This document shows positions 11,119 through 22,449 of a stretch of DNA of 64,000 bases, piece by piece. The stretch spans positions 744,001 through 808,000 of the forward strand of contig JANUWI010000015.1 in assembly GCA_025504975.1 (NCBI GenBank). The letters run 5' to 3'. This stretch comes from Plenodomus lindquistii. Lineage: Eukaryota > Ascomycota > Dothideomycetes > Pleosporales > Leptosphaeriaceae. Positions within the stretch are counted from its first letter, which is position 1. Each line of letters begins with the position of its first letter. Position numbers and translations under genes: made by a program. The notes beneath the pieces were generated by a model, which did no database searches, was not told the DNA's origin, and saw only the letters and a program-made list of their open reading frames with translations.

Positions 11119-11892
11119 TGGAAGATACCGTGTAGGGCAATTCGAACGAACCTGTAGAGATTTTTCAATCATACCAGTGTTTGTTGATTTATGTTCCTGC
11201 GCTAGCTCGATTGATAGAAGTGATGGTGAGTGTGAGCATGGGCGTTGGCCTGGTTGGAAGTGAACCAGGCCTCGTGCCGAATATTTGAATCCGAATCGGC
11301 CGTCATGTTTAACGCCTAGAGTCCCTAAAGTTTCGTCGCACTGGTGCTGGCAGCATCGATAGCATCTAGCAGGACACATTGTTGACGTGACGGATACGCT
11401 GAAGATGGACGATGAGCACCACGACTCGCATTGTACATGACCGGAAATACTACATACATGTCAAGACTGCAGTTTGATATATGCTACCAACAAGCATCTT
11501 CAGACTGCTTCTTTGACCTTGACAATTGCACTCAACATGGCTGACAAAAACATCATTGACACATGAACAATCGACAATCAGATGACGCTCAGGGAGAATA
11601 CTCGGAGACTGTCGGCACGGGACCCTACCAGCTCCTCTTCGGTCGATGGCATTTCTTTGGAGAAATGATGCGATCGAGATATGACTCTACTCTAATAAAG
11701 ATAAAGTTAGTGTCTCATGAAGTGAGTGTCCATGTCAAGCCGTCATGCTTAGAGTATGCTCGTGGCAACCACGTTCGTGTGCATGGGCTGGCCCAAGCGT
11801 CATGACGGCATTGACTGGTGGCATCTCATGTCGACTCGACTGGCATGCAGAAACTTGACGTCTCCCCCCTCGTCGCCTGCCACCCCACAGCA
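11119..11892. other. divergent intergenic region, no gene seen
   Basis: This is shared upstream DNA of the NmrA-like gene (minus strand) and the complex I assembly factor gene (plus strand). No convincing additional open frame or RNA gene was seen. Confidence 0.5.
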
Positions 11893-12546
11893 ATGCAACG
11901 CCAATTGCTGTCCCACACCCGCACGCTGACCACATGTCTTGGACGGGCACGTGCTCCCGCGACGGCGGGCACAAGCGGGCGCTGCATCCACACGACACGG
12001 GCGCAGCTGCTGCAGTCACGGCCCCCGCAGACGCGCGACCGCGGCCCCAAGAGCGACGAAGACACGCAGACGGACTTTGGCGCCCTCGACGTGCTGCGTA
12101 ACACGGCCGCGCCTGCCACGTCCATTGACGCGTGCACGCCCGACGGCTTTGCGCTCAACAACCAGATGCGCGTCAGTGGCTGCGGCCTGTTCCTCGTGGG
12201 CGGCGAGGCGTTTCGCTGGCGGCCGTGGACGCCGCAGGCACAGGCGGCCGACGACGCGCTGCAGGGCCGCCTGCTCAACACCAAGCAGCAGTGGGAGGTG
12301 CCCGCCAGCGCGTGGGGCGTGCTGGAGCTGCTCTACCCCAAGCCCGACCTGCTCATCATCGGAACCGGCCCCCGCGTCACGCCCGTCGCCCCTGCCGTCC
12401 GCGCCTACCTCAACGGCCTCGGCATTCGCCTCGAGATCCAAGACACCAGAAACGCCGCCGCACAGTTCAACCTGCTGGCCACGGAGCGAGGCGTCGGCCA
12501 GGTCGCTGCTGCCCTCGTGCCCATGGGCTGGCGGGAAACACGCTGA
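11893..12546 (+). CDS. NADH dehydrogenase (complex I) assembly factor 3-like, Mth938/DUF498 fold
   Basis: A single-exon protein of 217 aa starts at the ATG at 11893. An in-frame ATG at 11818 would add 25 residues. The first ~35 residues are rich in Arg, Ser and Thr without acidic residues, a mitochondrial presequence. The Mth938-like domain covers about residues 75-215. It is recognised by GFALNNQMRVSGCGLFL, then PDLLIIGTGPRVTPVAP, then the terminal NLLATERGVGQVAAALVPMG. NDUFAF3 acts with NDUFAF4 in early assembly of the complex I membrane arm. The frame runs through without a break. The next gene follows only 45 bp downstream on the same strand. Confidence 0.85.
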   Translation: MQRQLLSHTRTLTTCLGRARAPATAGTSGRCIHTTRAQLLQSRPPQTRDRGPKSDEDTQTDFGALDVLRNTAAPATSIDACTPDGFALNNQMRVSGCGLFLVGGEAFRWRPWTPQAQAADDALQGRLLNTKQQWEVPASAWGVLELLYPKPDLLIIGTGPRVTPVAPAVRAYLNGLGIRLEIQDTRNAAAQFNLLATERGVGQVAAALVPMGWRETR

Positions 12547-12591
12547 ACACAACAGCAAACACTCGGCACCACGGCCCTGCCATTTTCTGCC

Positions 12592-13170
12592 ATGCCTATG
12601 CCGCTACCCACCCACTCTGCCCCCACACCACCCGTCCTTGCATACCTCTTTCGCGCCTTCGTACAGCTCCTCGCTGGTATGTGGGACTACAGCCTCCGCT
12701 TCGGCTTTGGCCCGCGGGCACCCACCATGGACGAAGAAGCCTCAGCACCATTGCTCGCTGCCGACGCAGGCTCGCTTGCCAACTACGGCGCTGCCAGTGC
12801 ATCAGACTCCTCGCGTGGGCCAACGCGTCCAGACCTGGAAACCATGCTTGCCCCCATTCATGTGCATCTGGAGAAGCTCAAGAGCACCACCCCGGCGAGC
12901 CGACCGCCCTACAACCCGCGCATCCGCACTGCAAGTCACGCCCAGGTCATCAAGACACGACTCCTGGCAATTGGCGCCTTCATCGTGGCTGATCTCCTGG
13001 CACAAGAGCCCGAAGCAGACAAAGGACTTCTAGAACTAGACATCTGTCGCCACATTGCCACCCACTATTGGCCGTTGCCTGTCACGTATTCCACCCATCT
13101 GCATGTTCTGGAAATCTATCGCAATGCCCAGTACAAGCTGGCAGACCAGCCCTGCCAGTCTGCAGTGTAG
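12592..13170 (+). CDS. small hypothetical protein, possible CHD1-C-terminal-like helical domain
   Basis: The open frame is 192 aa from 12592. The likelier start is the ATG at 12727 (MDEEASAPLLAADAG), which gives 147 aa and avoids a low-complexity leader. From about residue 82 the protein is helical. LLAIGAFIVADLL and a later HYWP...THLHVLEIYRNA segment resemble the spacing of the CHD1 helical C-terminal (CHCT/DUF4208) domain, where LxxIGxxI precedes an F/Y-W-rich stretch and a final KLxxxY helix. This resemblance is weak and from memory of the fold only. There is no signal peptide or membrane segment. It lies 45 bp after the complex I assembly factor and may be independent. Function is unknown. 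Confidence 0.55.
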   Translation: MPMPLPTHSAPTPPVLAYLFRAFVQLLAGMWDYSLRFGFGPRAPTMDEEASAPLLAADAGSLANYGAASASDSSRGPTRPDLETMLAPIHVHLEKLKSTTPASRPPYNPRIRTASHAQVIKTRLLAIGAFIVADLLAQEPEADKGLLELDICRHIATHYWPLPVTYSTHLHVLEIYRNAQYKLADQPCQSAV

Positions 13171-13986
13171 CTATCATAGACTGTCGATACGTTGTCATAC
13201 TCGGCAAGCCCCTTGAAATCTGAGGCGTCAAGAATGAATACACTTTTTCAAAAGAAGAAATTTGTCCGGATGCTTGGCTGTGATATGCATCGTGAGCTCG
13301 TCGTGGGACCATGTGATAGCGTGTAGGGGTCCAGTGCCCATAAGTCGTTCGTGACAGAAGTCACCGACAGAAATTACGGAGACTTGAAGTAAGGAGACTG
13401 TCTGGGCCTCACATGATAGAAATCCCGCCTCAATCATCATATACCCCTTTCTTTCCCAACATGGATGCGAGAAATGTTATGATTTACTAGCTCCAAAACT
13501 CAGCTCCAGCTTATGCAAACTTGACCCAATTGTCCAAGGCAGATGCGAAGATACAAGGCTAATTTGCAAGCTGAAGTAATTACACTACTGGCATAGAACA
13601 CTCTTACATGGGAAGACAGCAAGACTATCACTTTGGGAAGAACAGGCAGAAGGAGAAGGAGGAGACGCAGAGAAAGGTGAATACGAAAAATGATAAGAGG
13701 AATACCACAGGCCTATCGAGCCATACCACCCCCTCCACGTCTAGGCTCAAGAATACACAAAGGAAAGTCGCCGGACAAGCGGACATGTATACCCACTCTA
13801 GCCTACCCTACCCTACCATTTTCCCAGTGCCCTTGACTCAATCCAAAAACTCCCAATCACCTAGCCCCTTATCTCCTTCCCAATCGAATGCCGTCGCTGC
13901 GCCTCAAGCCAGCTGTCAATGGTAGATTCCCTCGTGATTGCATCATCAAGCGATAGCCGGCCGCGATGCAGTGCATGCTTCGCCTT
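13171..13986. other. convergent intergenic region, no gene seen
   Basis: This lies between the 3' ends of the small hypothetical gene and the tricalbin gene. An open frame at 13608-13925 is Lys/Gln then Ser/Pro-rich without domain features and is probably non-coding. The stretch holds UTR-like sequence. Confidence 0.5.
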
Positions 13987-16900
13987 CTAAGCGCCCGGTG
14001 TCACGCTCTTCTCCCTTGAGTCCCTGCCTCTGCTCAAAAGACCCCGTCTTGCACCTTTCTCTGCTGGTCTCGGGCTCACACTGCCAACTTGGCCTGCGTC
14101 TTCGGATGGCTGGAAGCTACTTTGTATCACGACCATTCCCTTGCCCACACCGACATTCTGCTCACTGCCATTGCCCTGATCAGAAATTGTAAATTGAGCC
14201 TCACCAAGTTCCTCGTCACGGCCAAACTTGCTATGGTCCTTGACAATGACTTTGAAGAATGAGTCTGCGGTGCAGGGTACCTTGAAGGATTCGTCGTCGA
14301 AACTAACGCTGCCAGAAGGTGCCTTGATATGATCGGTCTTGTGTACTTCCTTCTTGCCAAGCTGGATATGAACGCGCACATTGGTATTGGCTGGGAAGCC
14401 ATCTGCGCTGATAACAGAGATATTGGCGGTGCCTTGCTCGCCCCCTCCCGGTGTGCCATCGCCAAAGCGGCTATGGAAGCTCTGAGCGCCCCAGCTGCGG
14501 TGTCGGTTGTGATTGGATGGGCTGTCCTTACCAGCCGTGCCATTGCCGTTACCCTCAGCTTCTACCGAGATCATGGGTGTGTCGGCTGATGGTCGTGGTG
14601 ACGTGTCGGGACGCTCAAAGTCCTCTTCTCCGCCAGCGCCGCGCGACTTCCTGCGCTTGAAGCCACGGCCGAGGAAAGTACCTGCGCGTACAACGTTGCC
14701 GCCGACAAATGCTGCACCCTTACCTACGCCCTTGACTGGCGCACCGATGACCTTGCCAGGAACCGCGAATGTGCCAGAAAAAGTACTTGATCCTTGTCTA
14801 GATCGAACAACATAATCGGGTTTGAATAGCATGCGCAAACGAATTGCACCAGATTTCCCATCAAGATTAAGAGTGACCTCTTGTTGCTGGAAGGGTTCCA
14901 GGATCTCCAAATTGATCGCTGACTTGCCAAGAAAGTCGGCTTTGTCGCCAAAATCCCAATCGTACACGTTGACCACAAAGTCAGCGGCGGTTCGGCTTCG
15001 CACCGGTACTTCGAAGTATTCGTTCCACGAAGGATGAAGCGTCTTCTTTTGAGTCTTCGTCTTGTAAACTTCCTTGTCGTTTAGCGTAAACTTGCAGTAT
15101 GGGTCAGAGTACCCGTTGCGGTCGGCGGCTGGTAGGTCTGCCGCGTCCAAAACGTCTACGCGTAGAGTACCCTGATTATTAAAAGATTCGCTGGGGTCGA
15201 GATGCATCTTGATAGGAATGTACTTCAGGCTGACCGTGATCTTGTTTTCACGTCCGCTCTTGTCCTTCAAGACAAGTTGTGTTGGGTTGTACTGTCCGTA
15301 GTCAGCATGCATGGCCAGTACGTCCAGCGAAAACAAACTTACGAGACATTTGCGCAGGGTATCGATCGTATTTCCTGTAAGCTTGGCGATGACATGGTCT
15401 TCGTCACCGTCACCATCAGTGTCGACGTGTTCAATAATCCGTAGAGTGATTTTGGAGAAGTCCAACTCGCGTATCATAGTGTCGCCGACTGTACTTGGGT
15501 CAGCATCTGTAGTAGATGGAGTTGCGACCGATGGTGCCTTACCTTCGTTGAAAGTCATGCTGTTGTTCCTGATCTTTGCGCTGGAGTGGCTAGGATACGC
15601 CATGTCGTCCATAAGAACATCAACGTAGCCGCCTGTTCTCGCAAATTCGCCATCGATCAGCTTGAAAACAAGCAGTCCGGATTCTGTCAAAATTAGCCAG
15701 AGTTCACAACATGCAGTACAGGGTACGGGTAATCAGGCTACTGTTTGGGGCTAAACAGACTCAAACAACCAAAATTCCCAGTATCCTTGACTTCGCGGCA
15801 TAGCGTACCGTAGTGTTGAAGATCATCGACTGTGAGCTTCAATTTTTCGATCGCCTTCTTCTCTGGAATCGACTCAACTTGCTGTAGTTCGTTCCTTTCG
15901 AGCTGTTTGGCGAGATCCCCTTCACTAGACTTCATAGAGGAGATAGTCCCAGCGGTCTCGGAACGTGCCATCCCGGATCCGCCCGATACAACCCGCTGGT
16001 GACTCGTCTTGGATTCAGCAGTCCTAAGGGAAGGTGTCCTAGAGATACCGTTTGCAGTGCTGGCCTTCTCGCCCTCTTCTTCGTCGTCCTCGGGGTCCCA
16101 TGTCGCATAGGTAGGATAGAAAGAGCACGTATAGTTCAAGGTACCCTTTGCCTGCGATTGGCCTGCGAGACGTAGCGCACCGGCAGTGGGCTGTTTCTGC
16201 TCATATACAGCGTACTCACCATTCTCCTCTTGCCGGAGATAGTCGCCTACCAGAATCTCAATGTGGCCTAAAGACCGATCCTTTCCAAGATTCTCCTCAT
16301 CCATGACTTCGAGGGTAAGCTTCTCGCGAATCGTATGTACGGGTACGTAAACAACCTCGTCCCATTCAGGGTTGAGGTTGTTCTTGAACGTAACGGTTCG
16401 ACCTTTCTCGATGCCTGAAAGTAGTACACGGACGTATGGATCTGATTTGCCCAGCTTCTCAAGGTTCCGGAGATCACGGGCGCTCTGAAAATGCAGTCTC
16501 ATCACACCGATGGGCGTCAAGTAACCACCCGAAGCCAATGCACCCTTGAGCGCAACAGGTTTCCACTCCAACTTCATCTTCGCGCGGCCACTCTGCGTAC
16601 CAGCCAGGTTGAACCACTCGTGACCTTTGGCGCCGAGCTCCAGCATATCGTCGATTCCAATTTGGTAGGTTCCAAGGATGATATCAGCAGCCAGATCGCG
16701 ATCGTCTTTGATGACAAGGCCAAGCTTCGCCTTCTTGCGGTCGGTGATGAGCATCTCCTTGGTGGCGTCCGGCCAAATTGGCTGATTGGTCCGCTTCATG
16801 ATGCGCGACGTGTGGATTTCACGCCCATTGAGTAGTAGTACAGCATAGGGGTTGAGTTGGCCAATCAAACTCTTGCTGCCATCCATGTCCTTGGCCTGCT

Positions 16901-18725
16901 CGACAGTAAACTTGCAGATACCAGTGCGTGACTCGGGGGGCGGCTCCTGGGTTCCGTCTTCAAGCCTGGTGCCCTCCAGTACAGGGAAGAAGCGCACATC
17001 AGCTTGGAGGAGACCCCGAGGTCTACCACCAGACATGATCTCAAGGTGCAAATTCTCATGGTCCGTCTCTGTTTCGAGCTGCTCGAGTGCGAAAGTAGCA
17101 GTCCCTAGCTCTTTATCTTTGCGGATGTCATTGTAGTCGAAGAGGTTGATGGTGAGAGAGTCCTTGAGTGATGTAACAATAATATTGACAGTTTCGTTCC
17201 AGCGCGGATTAGCGTTCTCATGGACAGTCTTTGTTTTGGCCAGCACATTGCGATTGTTGATGGAGACGGTCGCGTAGGGATCAGGGGTACCAGAGAACTT
17301 GTCGGGGTTCTTGAGACCTTGAGCTCCGTGGAAGTGAACCTGCAAGACACCGATAGCTTGGTCAACAGGATTGCCCGCCAGCATCTTGGCGATTTCGATG
17401 GGGAAGACATTAGGATCATACATCATAGGTCCGAGGTTGGCATGTATTTGCTCCATGATGAAGGTCTCGAGACCTGGAATGAAGTTGATGTCGAACCCAA
17501 ATGTCTCGCCACCCAAAGGCTTGCACACATAATCAATGGTTGGCCGCTCCATGAAGGACATCTCGACCTTCTCAATGTGTGGGAACGGCAGCTGCAGCTT
17601 GAACTTGAGGCGCATGAGTCCCGAGAAAGCCATGTCCTCGACGATGACGTCCAAGCCCTTGCTGACTAGACCTTTTCCAACACGGATCTCGAGCACGATT
17701 TTGGGATTGATCTTGTTCTTGATCTGTCTCGCGGTCAGATCAGCCGTGTCATTTGGTGTGAAGCTAAATTTCCAGTCCATGAGGACGATGTCGTCCTGCG
17801 TCTTTGGGTACGTCTTGACGTGCTCGAGGCGCGGAGGTTTGGTACCCAGGACAAAGGTCTTCATCTTCAGGCTGTCGAGGAAGGCGGGTGTCGAGGTGGA
17901 GAGGACCTGGTCGACGGAGCCAACGATGGTGTCGCAGAGCACGGGAGCGTAGATGGGCCAGAACTTGACAAGGAAGCTGTTGATCCACTCGAGACTCTCC
18001 GTGTCCGTCTCGAGCTTGTTCTTGGCCATCTCTCGGTTGAGGTCGTCGCGGGCGTTGCGGCGCACACGGCGGATAGAGGTGCGATAGTAGGTGCCGCAGA
18101 CGGCCATGAAGATGAAGATCCAGCCCAGGCCGCCGCCCAGGATGCCGACAACCCAGGAGCTCAGGCAGGCAAAGATGATGATCCCTGTGTTGTGGTACCA
18201 GTCGCCAAAGAACTTGTCCTCGATGCGCCCTTCGAGCCACGTCTGGTGGTCGGCCAGGGTGCCCTCGTCGTCGGCCGGGTCCTCTGAGCCAGGCATGCCA
18301 AATCGCGGTGCCCAGCCCACGCGCGCCCACTTGGCGGCGGCGTCGTCGTCGTCGCCGGCGGGCGCGAGGCCGTTGGCCGTGGGCGTCGTGGGCGTGGGCG
18401 GCGCAGCGACGGCGGAGGCCTTGGTGGGCGCAGGCAGGTCGTACTGTGGAGAGGCGCCGCTGGTGTCGTCGGCGTCGGAGACGAGGGCCGTCGCGTTCTT
18501 GTTGCGCTCGTGATGGAAGCCGACGGGCACGCGGGCTCTGGCCTGGGCGCGCTTCTCCTCCGGGCTGGCATTGGGATCGAACTGAAATGCGGCGCTGCCT
18601 CCTGCGCGGGCCTGCTCGACGACCGCCTCCTCGGCCTGCTGGGCCGTCAGCGACGACTGCGGGTCCTTTGCGGCATCGAGGGCGCCCTGCTGCTTGAGCT
18701 CGGCTTCGCGGTGCTCCGTCGCCAT
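13987..18725 (-). CDS. tricalbin (SMP and multiple C2 domain ER-plasma membrane tether)
   Basis: This encodes about 1,515 aa in four exons: 18725 to about 15770 (alternative donor 15761), 15683-15543, 15488-15343 and 15291-13987. The 54-nt and 51-nt introns are stop-free multiples of three, so a naive translation reads through them. Removing them restores FNE-V-GDTMIRELDF and LRKCL-YNPTQ, which fit the family. After an acidic, low-complexity N-terminus come a membrane hairpin (~181-213) and the lipid-transfer SMP domain (~238-450). C2 domains lie at ~458-570, ~601-720 and ~737-860, with two more in the last exon. The fourth C2 keeps the Asp ligands (RNGYSDPY, YDWDFGDKADF). Known tricalbins tether cortical ER to the plasma membrane and move lipids. 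The donor of the first intron is uncertain (three candidates between 15761 and about 15800). Confidence 0.92.
15292..15342 (-). other. 51-nt stop-free intron in tricalbin
   Basis: On the coding strand this has a GTAAGT donor, GCTGAC branch site and ACAG acceptor. Length is 17 codons with no stop. Excision joins LRKCL to YNPTQLVLK. Confidence 0.85.
15489..15542 (-). other. 54-nt stop-free intron in tricalbin
   Basis: On the coding strand this has a GTAAGG donor, GCTGAC branch site and ACAG acceptor. Length is 18 codons with no stop. Excision joins TFNE to VGDTMIRELDF. Confidence 0.85.
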
Positions 18726-19799
18726 ATCAGCGAGGGCGGGCCCTGGGTGTGCAATTGCGCGGGCGTCAAGAAGGTGGCTTGTGGATGTCGTGGAGGGCGA
18801 GGGGGGGTGGAGAGGGGACGACAGAGGAGAGGGGACGACAGAGGCGGGAGCGTGGACGGGTGACGAGTGATGAGTGACGGGTGACGGGGCGTCCCTCCTC
18901 TATCAGTCAGTGTCGGACGGGCAGCATGAACTGGGAAAGGGAAGCTGCAGCTAGCTCGCGAATGCCTTGCGCAAAACCGCTTCTCTGCATGCACCACAGA
19001 CCAATTGCTCTCAATGCTTCTCCTGGCTTTACGCGTCTACAGTACCGTGTACATGACGCGAGTGAAAGCGCAGCAGGGAGCCCAGCTTGCGGTGTTTAGT
19101 ATTTACATTTACCCTATGACGATCGCCTCAGCCCTCGGCTGCACTGCCACGATCGAGCCCTATCGACGGCAATTTCCCATTCAATACTTTGCTCCGTCAG
19201 ACTCACTGCACTCACCGCGCATTACGAGTCGCGCCCGACTGCTGTCATGGTTATGATGCATGAAGCAAAAGTTTCCGGAGCTTCAGCTTCAGCTTCAGCT
19301 TCAACAGTCCCTGGCCCACTGTTGGGCAAGCTCTCAAGCTCCCCGCCCAGCTCCGCGCACGCTAGGCTCCACTTGACCGTGCTTTACCACCAACAGCTCC
19401 CTGACTAACCGGATCAACGGGTTGCGTTGGTGACATCTGCGAAAAGCTACTGCACCACGCAACGTGGCCTTGTGGCTGTGCGCTCCGCTTGAGTGGGGTG
19501 CGCTCAGCTTGGGTGGGCTCACTCACTGTGTGCATCAAGATCAAGATGCAAGACAGCCTCTGCAAGGCTATGCAAAAGGCGCTAGATAGTTGAACCTTCC
19601 TGCAATGTGATCATATGCATAGATATACGTACTTGTACATCTATGGCACTGGCCTACTAGCATCGCTTTCTCCGCCACAGCCCTACCAGGTCCGCGGGTA
19701 GCACAGTCACGTGCTACTCCATCTGACCATCTGACCATCATCATATTTCAAAAGTCCTTGAGAAAGCGCAGGATCTGGCCACCAACACTGCTCAAACAC
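18726..19799. other. intergenic region upstream of tricalbin
   Basis: The first ~150 bp upstream of the tricalbin start are G/A-rich, with the unit GAGGGGACGACAGAG occurring twice (about 18811 and 18831). The rest shows no gene. Confidence 0.5.
19279..19303. repeat. (AGCTTC)4 hexanucleotide microsatellite
   Basis: Four perfect tandem AGCTTC units lie in the intergenic space between the tricalbin and DUF7514-type genes. Confidence 0.85.
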
Positions 19800-21713
19800 T
19801 TAGTAAACATCGCTGGGAACTGGAAATCGCCGGCCAGATACTCCTTCTTGCGTACCCGACACATACCTATGCGTCTTATGCTCTCGGTTTCGTTCTTGAC
19901 TCCTGCTGTCCTCGCGTGAACTCTCCTCGTCTCGGTCGTCCCAATAGCCTCTCCATCTCCGTCCTCGACCATCAGCTCCCTCCGCCCACTCGTCCCGGAC
20001 TCTGTCGTGACTTCGTGTACGGGCAGTGTCACGCTCTCTTTCACGCGGGTATGCTGCATCTTCTGTGGAGCGCCTGCGCCGTGCTCGTGCATGATTGCTG
20101 CTGCTGCCCCCATTGTCCAAGTTGCGCAAGGTGCCATCGCCATTGCGATGGTCGCGCCCTCGTTCCCGTTCCCGAGTGTAGACTGGTTCAATGTTCCGCA
20201 GAACACTTACAGGAACTGCAGCAGGCCCCCATCGTACCTAACAAGTATTAACATGCATTGTGAAGGATATATGGAACCGCGAATGGATTTTGAATCCCAC
20301 GAGAAATGTACTCACGCCGTGTTGTATCGGTCTGTAGCTCGTCCGGGGAGGCAGGGCTGGCCTGTGGTCATTGTATTTTCTTGCTTGCGCTTGAGCAACC
20401 TGCGTTGCAAACAGGGGAGATGTGGTTGGCCGGTAAGCTGGCTGAGTCGATGTCGTGGTTGATGTTCTTCCCTCCAGTCTAACCCCGGCCTCGTTCTGGT
20501 GAGAATAACGCCTAGCTTCTTCATAATCTGGGAAGTAATCTGGCTGCGATGGCGGAAGGTCATGCGATCTGTGAGTGCGGAGAATTGGCGGTTCCCGATG
20601 TGAGGACAAATGTTCTGGTTCTGGATCCAGATCAGAATCCGAGTCTGTAGATGAACCTGGTCGAGGCGGTTGTGATGAGTGCGCCTGAGCTGGACGTTTG
20701 TGGATGACATAACGAGGGGCCGAGGGGGGCATGGGTGCAATGGGTGTAGCCTCCTCGTCCGAATAGCTATCGCTCTCGTAGCGCCCTGGCATGCTCTTGC
20801 GCTTACCACCCCATGGATTCAACATGTGTCTCAGTCTCACTGTCCGGCTCTCGTCAATCGACCGAGAAGACTGTGTGGAAACGTGGCGCATGATGTTTGG
20901 CCTCTGCCTCGCATTCCGATACATTGGATCTTCAAAGTACTTAAATGCACCATTCTTGTCGTCGGCTGAAGAACCATCTCCAGAACCAGGCGAGGTACGA
21001 GGGCCAGCCTCATCAGCTACACGCCCTCTGACGGCCTCTTCATCGGCTTCTCTTTTCAGTCTCGCAGCGACACCCTGATACCAGGTTTCCATGGCATCGT
21101 CAGGACAGTCTGGGAAGCACTCTTTAGGGAGTATCTTTGGGAAAATATTGCCTGTCTCGGAATCAACCACGTCGTATTTCTCCACTGCTCGTTGCAAGAA
21201 CGGAACGTGCTCCTCAGGGCCAAGTAGTAATTGTATAGTCTGCCAAGTCACGAAGCCCTGTTTCTTCAACGCCGGCACAATAGGACTCGAATAGCCATCA
21301 TCGCCAGGCAATGGTTGCAGCGAGTGAAATGCCCCCAGCGAGCGGTAGATGAAAGCGATTGACGTCGGAGGCGTATCTGTAAATAGCACGTCATAGTCAC
21401 CGCCTACATCTCGGTACCAAGCGGCAATCTGCGATGGTGTGAGGTCAGGCGAGTCGCTTGGTTCGAACCTGGTGCTCTATAATGATTTCATCAGTAACTA
21501 GTCTACGAATGCGAAGAACAAAACAAAACGCAAACTCACTATCACTTCAGCGATCCCCTTCAACAAGCGGTCAAGCAATGGTGTGCCACATTTGTCCTCT
21601 TTGAAAAGGTAGCCCCAGTACTGGTAAGCTTCACGGTACGATGCACCGGCCCGGGCTACGTCGGCTGCGTGGTTTGCGTGTTTGGCTTTGCTTTCCTTCG
21701 ATTCCGGTGCCAT
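19800..21713 (-). CDS. DUF7514-type fungal protein of unknown function
   Basis: Three exons (21713-21540, 21476-20316, 20237-19800) give 590 aa. The introns are 63 nt (GTGAGT...TAG) and 78 nt (GTGAGT...TAG), both phase 0. The conserved N-terminal domain covers about residues 25-215: EAYQYWGYLFKED, LTPSQIAAWYRDVGGDYD, FIYRSLGAFHSLQP, and a Cys-containing ECFPDCPDDAMETWYQGVAARL end. This arrangement is what I know as DUF7514 in Eurotiomycete and Dothideomycete proteins. The remainder is disordered: Ser/Pro/Arg-rich, acidic patches, then an Arg/Glu/Asp-rich tail (RERERGRDHRNG and similar) ending in RYVSGTQEGVSGRRFPVP. No catalytic motif, signal peptide or membrane segment is visible. The charged tail suggests a nuclear or RNA-linked role, but that is a guess. 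Confidence 0.85.
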
Positions 21714-22449
21714 ATTGCTGAATGTAGAGCGATGTCAAAGTCGATCAACGCAGACATAAGCGTAAACTCAGCTGGCCAGGAGCTCAGCGTGTTTTGAGGG
21801 AGATGCGGTGATCCGCCACTTTGCCCCGCGATGGATATTGGTGCAACGTGAGATGTAGGACGTGGAAGTGGTAATGGAACAGTAGATGTGCGCTGCTCAT
21901 AGGTGCAAATGAGTGCTCCTATCAGTAATCATCCAACCTTGCGCCAGGTAGCCAACTGGATACTGCGCCTCTGCGACGCGCAGGAACAGGCCGATGTGTT
22001 GTTCATGGTCGGTGGGTGGCGCCGGCGTGTTGGGCAGCAGCAGCATGGGGTACCTGAACTTCAAGGCTGACATCACGCATCACATGTCAGCCGGGGAAGC
22101 TAAGTTGCAGGGAGCTGCTTGTGTCAATTTGATGGGACCAACATGGCCTGATGTTATCTCCAAAGTCACCGTATCCACGTTTCCACCATCAAACAGGTGC
22201 GGACGGTGTTTGCTGTGGGCGAAGGCAATGCAATAAGATCAGTGAAGTATTTTTTTTTTATCTACCACGGTTCTTGAACCGTCCAATGGGTAACTTCATT
22301 ACAGTCCTTGGCACCTGAAAGGTGCATCCTGGCCCAAGCCTCGTGTAAAATGCATTCAAAGTTTCAATTGTTCGCTACAAGAAAGCACATGTAAGAAAGC
22401 ACATGTCCTCGTAAATCAATCATGGAATCGGCGAGCCACTGGTACCCGT
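21714..22449. other. intergenic, no gene seen
   Basis: This is the upstream region of the DUF7514-type gene and the 3' flank of the UGPase gene. It contains a T9 run near 22,251 and a small CGGTTCTTGAACCG palindrome near 22,268. No coding signal was seen. Confidence 0.5.

Noticed and set aside
13608..13925. 105-codon frame with Lys/Gln-rich start
   Set aside because: Low-complexity composition, no domain, and it lies in the 3' flank between convergent genes.
20238..20315. Stop TAG ending the middle frame of the DUF7514-type protein
   Set aside because: The stop is the end of an intron. Splicing GTGAGT to TAG restores the charged C-terminal tail in frame.
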